Below are positions 43,341 to 46,524 of a stretch of DNA of 46,524 bases, one piece after another. The stretch spans positions 1 to 46,524 of the forward strand of contig JAHLFR010000005.1 of NCBI GenBank assembly GCA_018883755.1, given 5' to 3'. The DNA comes from Candidatus Methanocorpusculum faecipullorum. Lineage in GTDB: Archaea > Halobacteriota > Methanomicrobia > Methanomicrobiales > Methanocorpusculaceae. How positions within the stretch are numbered: the stretch's first letter is position 1; each line of letters opens with the position of its first letter. Under the pieces are notes generated by a model. The model ran no database searches and was not told where the DNA came from. It saw only the letters and a program-made list of their open reading frames with translations. A program made the translations under genes and the position numbers.

Positions 43341-44327
43341 TTAGAGCATGAAGCAGTCGCCCGCAATCACGCGTTCGACCTCTCCGCCGTCGCGGTGCAC
43401 CAGCAGTGCCCCGTGTTCATCAATGTCAATTGCCTCTCCCTCGAAGCTCTCTTTCATTGTCCGGATGCGGACCCGGCGGTGCAGTGTGTAGGACAGACTG
43501 CGCCACTCGCGGAACAGCGGCTCGGTTTCACCCATCAGCACCATCTGATACCGGCGTTCAAACTCTTTCAGGAACTTTGCAAAGAACTGGGCCCGCTCCA
43601 CTTCATGGCCGAGCTCATCCGAGATGGAGGTGACAAGCTTTGAGATGTTCGGCATTGTCCTTTCCACCGAGACGTTTACATCGATTCCGACGCCAATCAG
43701 ACAGTAGCGGAGAATGTCTTCATCTGCTGCAAGCTCAATCGTCATTCCTGCAACCTTTTTGTCGCCGATGAACACATCGTTCGGCCATTTGATCAGAGCT
43801 GACAGGCCAAACTCATGACGGATTGCCCGGGCGAGGGCAAGGGATCCGGCCATCATGATGCTGAACGTCTGATCGACATTCAGCTTCGGCATGACTACAA
43901 TTGTCGCCCAGATTCCTCCTTCAGGGCTCATCCATACACGGTTCATTCTGCCAAGGCCGCCTGTCTGCTGCTCGGCAATCAGTACAGTTCCCGGCTGGAC
44001 CTCATCGCCTACCTCATGCAGCATCTGACGGGCAAGGGCATTTGTTGAGGGAACCTGTTCAAAGTGGTGCATCTCCTGACCAATGGTCTGCGTCTTGAGG
44101 AACCGTTTGACTTCATACGGCAGCAAAAGCCAGGTTCGCTTCTGGAGTGAATACCCCGTCTTCGGTGATGCGTCAATACAGTATCCTACCTCCCGAAGCA
44201 GATTCACATATTTCCATACGGCGGTACGGGTAATCCCAAGGCGTTCGCTGATAACCTCTCCGGGTACCGGATTGCCGATACCTGCCTCGTCAAGGATTCG
44301 CAGAACATCAAATATTGTCTGTGTCAT
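43341..44327 (-). CDS. Biotin protein ligase-like protein with HTH and altered loop (BirA2)
   Basis: 328 residues from ATG 44327, with GGAG 5 bases upstream; GTG 44333 is an alternative. N-terminal winged helix (VISERLGITRTAVWKYVNLLREVGY), ligase core with KWPNDVFIGDKKVAGMTIEL and GVGIDVNV, C-terminal SH3-like domain. The biotinyl-AMP loop, GRGRxGR in most ligases, reads GLGRMNR: the first Arg is Leu and the third Gly is Asn, while the Arg that mutates in promiscuous E. coli BirA is kept. It may hold or release biotinyl-AMP differently. Position beside bioY suggests it is the biotin-responsive repressor of that operon. Confidence 0.9.
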   Translation of the reverse strand: MTQTIFDVLRILDEAGIGNPVPGEVISERLGITRTAVWKYVNLLREVGYCIDASPKTGYSLQKRTWLLLPYEVKRFLKTQTIGQEMHHFEQVPSTNALARQMLHEVGDEVQPGTVLIAEQQTGGLGRMNRVWMSPEGGIWATIVVMPKLNVDQTFSIMMAGSLALARAIRHEFGLSALIKWPNDVFIGDKKVAGMTIELAADEDILRYCLIGVGIDVNVSVERTMPNISKLVTSISDELGHEVERAQFFAKFLKEFERRYQMVLMGETEPLFREWRSLSYTLHRRVRIRTMKESFEGEAIDIDEHGALLVHRDGGEVERVIAGDCFML

Positions 44328-44418
44328 GACCACTCCGTCCCGGATTTCTCCGGAACATCTATACCTTCAATTTTCGGCATAGACCCACAAGAAGATTTCG
44401 CTCAAGATGGAAAAAAAG

Positions 44419-45012
44419 TTAGAACTGGATTTCGGTAGCTGCGGCACCAAACTGTTTGAGAAATGCATCGGACGGATACTCGTGTGCACTTGCGAGGAGA
44501 AGCGTTCCTTCGCCGACGGGACACTCTACCAACACCGGAAACCCGTTCTCTGCAACTGCAACCGGTTTTCCCGGATACTTCACAAACCACCCGTCTGCTG
44601 CAAATTTATCCGTATCATACCCGTCGAAGAGTGATTTCCATGGGGATGACGCATCAATCTCCAGTTTATGCTCGGCAAACTCGAAGTGGTACTCAACGTC
44701 CACCGGAAGCCAGTTGTACGGGTTACCGGTATTTGCCGGATCTGCCGCACCGTACACAAGCAGTTTTCCGCCGTTCTCAAGATAATCTTCGATGCGTCCG
44801 CTGACTGCCCTGAGTGCCGGAAGCAGTTTTGAGTACTGCAGATTCCCAAATCCGGTTGGGATAATGATGCCTGTGTAGCGGCCTTTGTAAAACGGTGCCG
44901 CGAGCATCAGGGGAGTTACCGCCTCGCAGTAGCCGCACGCGTCCTCAACCAGGCGGTGAAACATCATCTTGTTGTCCCAGAACACCGCAATGTGATTGTG
45001 TGTATCCATCAT
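44419..45012 (-). CDS. Unknown protein coupled to rtcB, glutamine amidotransferase-like fold
   Basis: 197 residues; I do not recognise the family. The pattern GIIIPTGFGN...RIEDYLENGGKLLVYGAADP looks like the strand-turn-helix core of class I amidotransferase/ThuA-like proteins. The nucleophile turn reads VYGAA with no cysteine, so an amidase role is unlikely. Other parts are aromatic-rich (WDNKMMFHRLVEDACGYC, WLPVDVEYHFEF). The first ATG overlaps the rtcB stop (ATGATG with TGA inside), so it is translated together with the RNA ligase. It could be a partner, inhibitor or unrelated passenger. Confidence 0.75.
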   Translation of the reverse strand: MMDTHNHIAVFWDNKMMFHRLVEDACGYCEAVTPLMLAAPFYKGRYTGIIIPTGFGNLQYSKLLPALRAVSGRIEDYLENGGKLLVYGAADPANTGNPYNWLPVDVEYHFEFAEHKLEIDASSPWKSLFDGYDTDKFAADGWFVKYPGKPVAVAENGFPVLVECPVGEGTLLLASAHEYPSDAFLKQFGAAATEIQF

Positions 45013-46451
45013 CCTTTGATCACCCCGAGAGGCCGGAACCGTGCAACGATCCGTGAAATTCCTGCATCATGTACCACCTGTACAACCTCGCTGCTCGGCT
45101 TGTACACGTCCGGTGCCTCCTCTGCAATTGCCGCGGCGTTTGGAGCACGGACAATAATCCCGCGTTTTGCAAGATCCTCGGCTACTGCCGTACCTGTTAA
45201 ACTCCGCTTTGCAGATGATCTGCTCTGTACTCTTCCTGCACCGTGACAGGTACTGCCAAACGTTCGTTCCATTGCGGTTGTTGTTCCCGCAAGCAGATAC
45301 GAAGATGTTCCCATGCTTCCTGGAATAATCACCGGCTGACCTGCATCCCGGAACTCCTGCACAATCTCGTTTCTCCCCGGACCAAAGGCGCGTGTTGCTC
45401 CCTTGCGGTGAACACAGACACGGCGGCGGCCTTTTCCGTCACCGGGGATCTCGTGTTCCTCCCACTTTGCCACATTATGGGCAACATCATACACGAGCGG
45501 CATCTCCTCATAGGCGATACCGAACTTCTTTTCCAGAAGTTCTCGGACAAGATGTGTAATGATCTGACGGTTTGCCCAGGCATAGTTTGCAGAGGCCGCC
45601 ATTGCGCCAAAGTATGCTTCACCCTCCGGAGAATGCAGAGGGGCACAGGCAAGCTGCCGGTCCGGCAGGGAGATGTTGTACTTTTTCACCGCCTCTTCCA
45701 GCACTTTCAGATGATCCGTACAGACCTGGTGGCCGAGTCCCCGCGACCCGCAGTGGATCATCACACAGATCTGCCCTTCCTTCACGCCAAAAATCTCCGC
45801 CGTCTTTGGATCTGCGATCTCATCAATCGCCTGAACCTCAAGGAAGTGATTGCCGGAACCAAGCGTTCCACACTGAGGAATTCCCCGTGCCCGGGCTTTT
45901 TTACTGACAAACTCAAGCTTTGCCCCGGCCATCGCACCGTTCTCTTCGCACCGGCGGACATCCTCCTCCACTCCATATCCCATCTCCACCGCATTTGCCG
46001 CACCATCTGTAAGTATATCGGAGAGATCATTCTGACTGAGCCGCACCGGACTTTTCGATCCGACTCCGGTGGGTACTGCTGCAAACAGATCCTCAATGAG
46101 TCCTTTCATATCGGGAATGTCTGATGCAGTCAGCGGTGTGGTGATCATCCGGACACCGCAGTTGATGTCAAACCCGACACCGCCCGGAGAAATGATTCCC
46201 TCGTCCTCGTCAAATGCGGCAACTCCGCCGATGGGAAATCCGTATCCCCAGTGGATATCGGGCATACCAAGCGAACAGCGGAGAATTCCCGGCAGTGTTG
46301 CAACATTTGCAAGCTGGGTCAGTGCCCCTTCCTCAAGTCCTTCGGCAAGATGATGGGAGAGGAAAAAGGTTCCCGGAACCCGCATACCGGGCACAAAATC
46401 CCGCGGGATCTCCCACTCGGTATCTGAAATATTTCGTATCTGATCGTTCAT
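45009..46451 (-). CDS. rtcB: tRNA-splicing ligase RtcB
   Basis: 480 residues, intein-free. It joins 2',3'-cyclic phosphate or 3'-phosphate ends to 5'-OH ends with GTP and Mn2+, in tRNA splicing and RNA repair. Seen: NCGVRMI with the metal-binding Cys, GTLGSGNHFLEVQ, IHCGSRGLGHQ, the catalytic histidine in STCHGAGRVQSRS (about residue 403, guanylylated in homologues) and FDINCG before it. Its start is 4 bases after the archease stop, and its stop overlaps the next gene. The set fits an archease-rtcB operon. Confidence 0.96.
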   Translation of the reverse strand: MNDQIRNISDTEWEIPRDFVPGMRVPGTFFLSHHLAEGLEEGALTQLANVATLPGILRCSLGMPDIHWGYGFPIGGVAAFDEDEGIISPGGVGFDINCGVRMITTPLTASDIPDMKGLIEDLFAAVPTGVGSKSPVRLSQNDLSDILTDGAANAVEMGYGVEEDVRRCEENGAMAGAKLEFVSKKARARGIPQCGTLGSGNHFLEVQAIDEIADPKTAEIFGVKEGQICVMIHCGSRGLGHQVCTDHLKVLEEAVKKYNISLPDRQLACAPLHSPEGEAYFGAMAASANYAWANRQIITHLVRELLEKKFGIAYEEMPLVYDVAHNVAKWEEHEIPGDGKGRRRVCVHRKGATRAFGPGRNEIVQEFRDAGQPVIIPGSMGTSSYLLAGTTTAMERTFGSTCHGAGRVQSRSSAKRSLTGTAVAEDLAKRGIIVRAPNAAAIAEEAPDVYKPSSEVVQVVHDAGISRIVARFRPLGVIKG

Positions 46452-46454
46452 GGT

Positions 46455-46524
46455 TTAGATATCAAAGATGATGATGAGTTCATAACCTGCGGCGGTTTCT
46501 CTGAAGGACAGCCCTGAGTATGAA
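46455..46524 (-). CDS. Archease, C-terminal end only (runs off the window)
   Basis: The last 22 residues, SYSGLSFRETAAGYELIIIFDI, are visible before the stop. The pattern TYxGLxxxExxxGYExxVIxDI is that of the archease C-terminus, including the terminal metal-binding aspartate. Archease speeds RtcB guanylylation and broadens its nucleotide use. The stop lies 4 bases before the rtcB ATG. With so little visible the call depends strongly on the neighbour. Confidence 0.7.
   Translation of the reverse strand, partial: SYSGLSFRETAAGYELIIIFDI

Noticed and set aside
45009-46451. Intein in rtcB
   Set aside because: All ligase motifs are continuous within 480 residues, the usual size.
1-46524. CRISPR array, rRNA genes or prophage
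   Set aside because: No regularly spaced repeats, rRNA segments or phage structural genes were seen.

Overview
The window is archaeal and comes from a hydrogenotrophic methanogen, most likely a Methanomicrobiales member close to Methanocorpusculum. The markers are formylmethanofuran:tetrahydromethanopterin formyltransferase (ftr), the methanogen-specific DUF1890/DUF1894 pair, the large subunit of the archaeal replicative polymerase PolD, four-subunit pyruvate:ferredoxin oxidoreductase, two-subunit pyruvate carboxylase, archaeal SecDF and TATA-type promoters. The genus is inferred from overall protein character, not from a marker RNA. No prophage, insertion sequence or CRISPR array was seen; this is chromosomal core with some accessory genes.

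Layout. 1-4.9 kb: 3' part of a RecQ helicase; a metal P-type ATPase with an unusual membrane metal site and a small DUF6110-like partner; a 750-bp palindrome-rich gap that carries an inverted copy of the ATPase operon's leader; a SAM methyltransferase. 5-8.4 kb: NhaC-type antiporter and an M20 dipeptidase. 8.5-15.9 kb: a tightly packed plus-strand run nfeD, SPFH/stomatin, DUF432, mscS, HEAT-repeat protein, polC. The DUF432 gene appears to start at AUA behind a perfect Shine-Dalgarno. 16-20.3 kb: aspS (non-discriminating type by two residues) and a porB-A-C-D operon with a leaderless promoter. 20.4-25.5 kb: an unknown coiled-coil membrane protein, birA1, and the minus-strand run purA, trm112-like (59 codons), an unknown membrane protein and cbiB; then radC. 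25.6-29.5 kb: rubrerythrin, a glutaredoxin-thioredoxin reductase fusion, a duplicated pentapeptide-repeat protein and two pilin-like proteins. 29.6-36.9 kb: ftr-DUF1890-DUF1894-mntP, a surface protein, a lipoprotein, secD-secF and a flavodoxin/ferredoxin protein. 36.9-37.5 kb: a structured intergenic region and elongator tRNA-Met. 37.5-44.3 kb: a biotin block with pycB-pycA, a BioY-EcfA-EcfA'-EcfT importer under a BirA-type operator, and a second BirA whose biotin-AMP loop is altered. 44.4-46.5 kb: archease (partial), rtcB and a translation-coupled protein of unknown function.

How the genes work together. Por makes pyruvate from acetyl-CoA and CO2, and PycAB carboxylates it to oxaloacetate for biosynthesis. 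PycB carries the only biotin attachment site in the window, so biotin import, ligation, probable repression and use all sit within 7 kb, with a second ligase 20 kb away. Rubrerythrin and the Grx-TrxR fusion form an oxidative-stress pair. RtcB with archease is the tRNA-splicing and RNA-repair ligase module. The best candidates for undescribed biology are the RtcB-coupled unknown protein, the NADPH-motif-lacking Grx-TrxR fusion, the BirA2/bioY circuit, and the NfeD-SPFH-DUF432-MscS-HEAT set upstream of the replicative polymerase.
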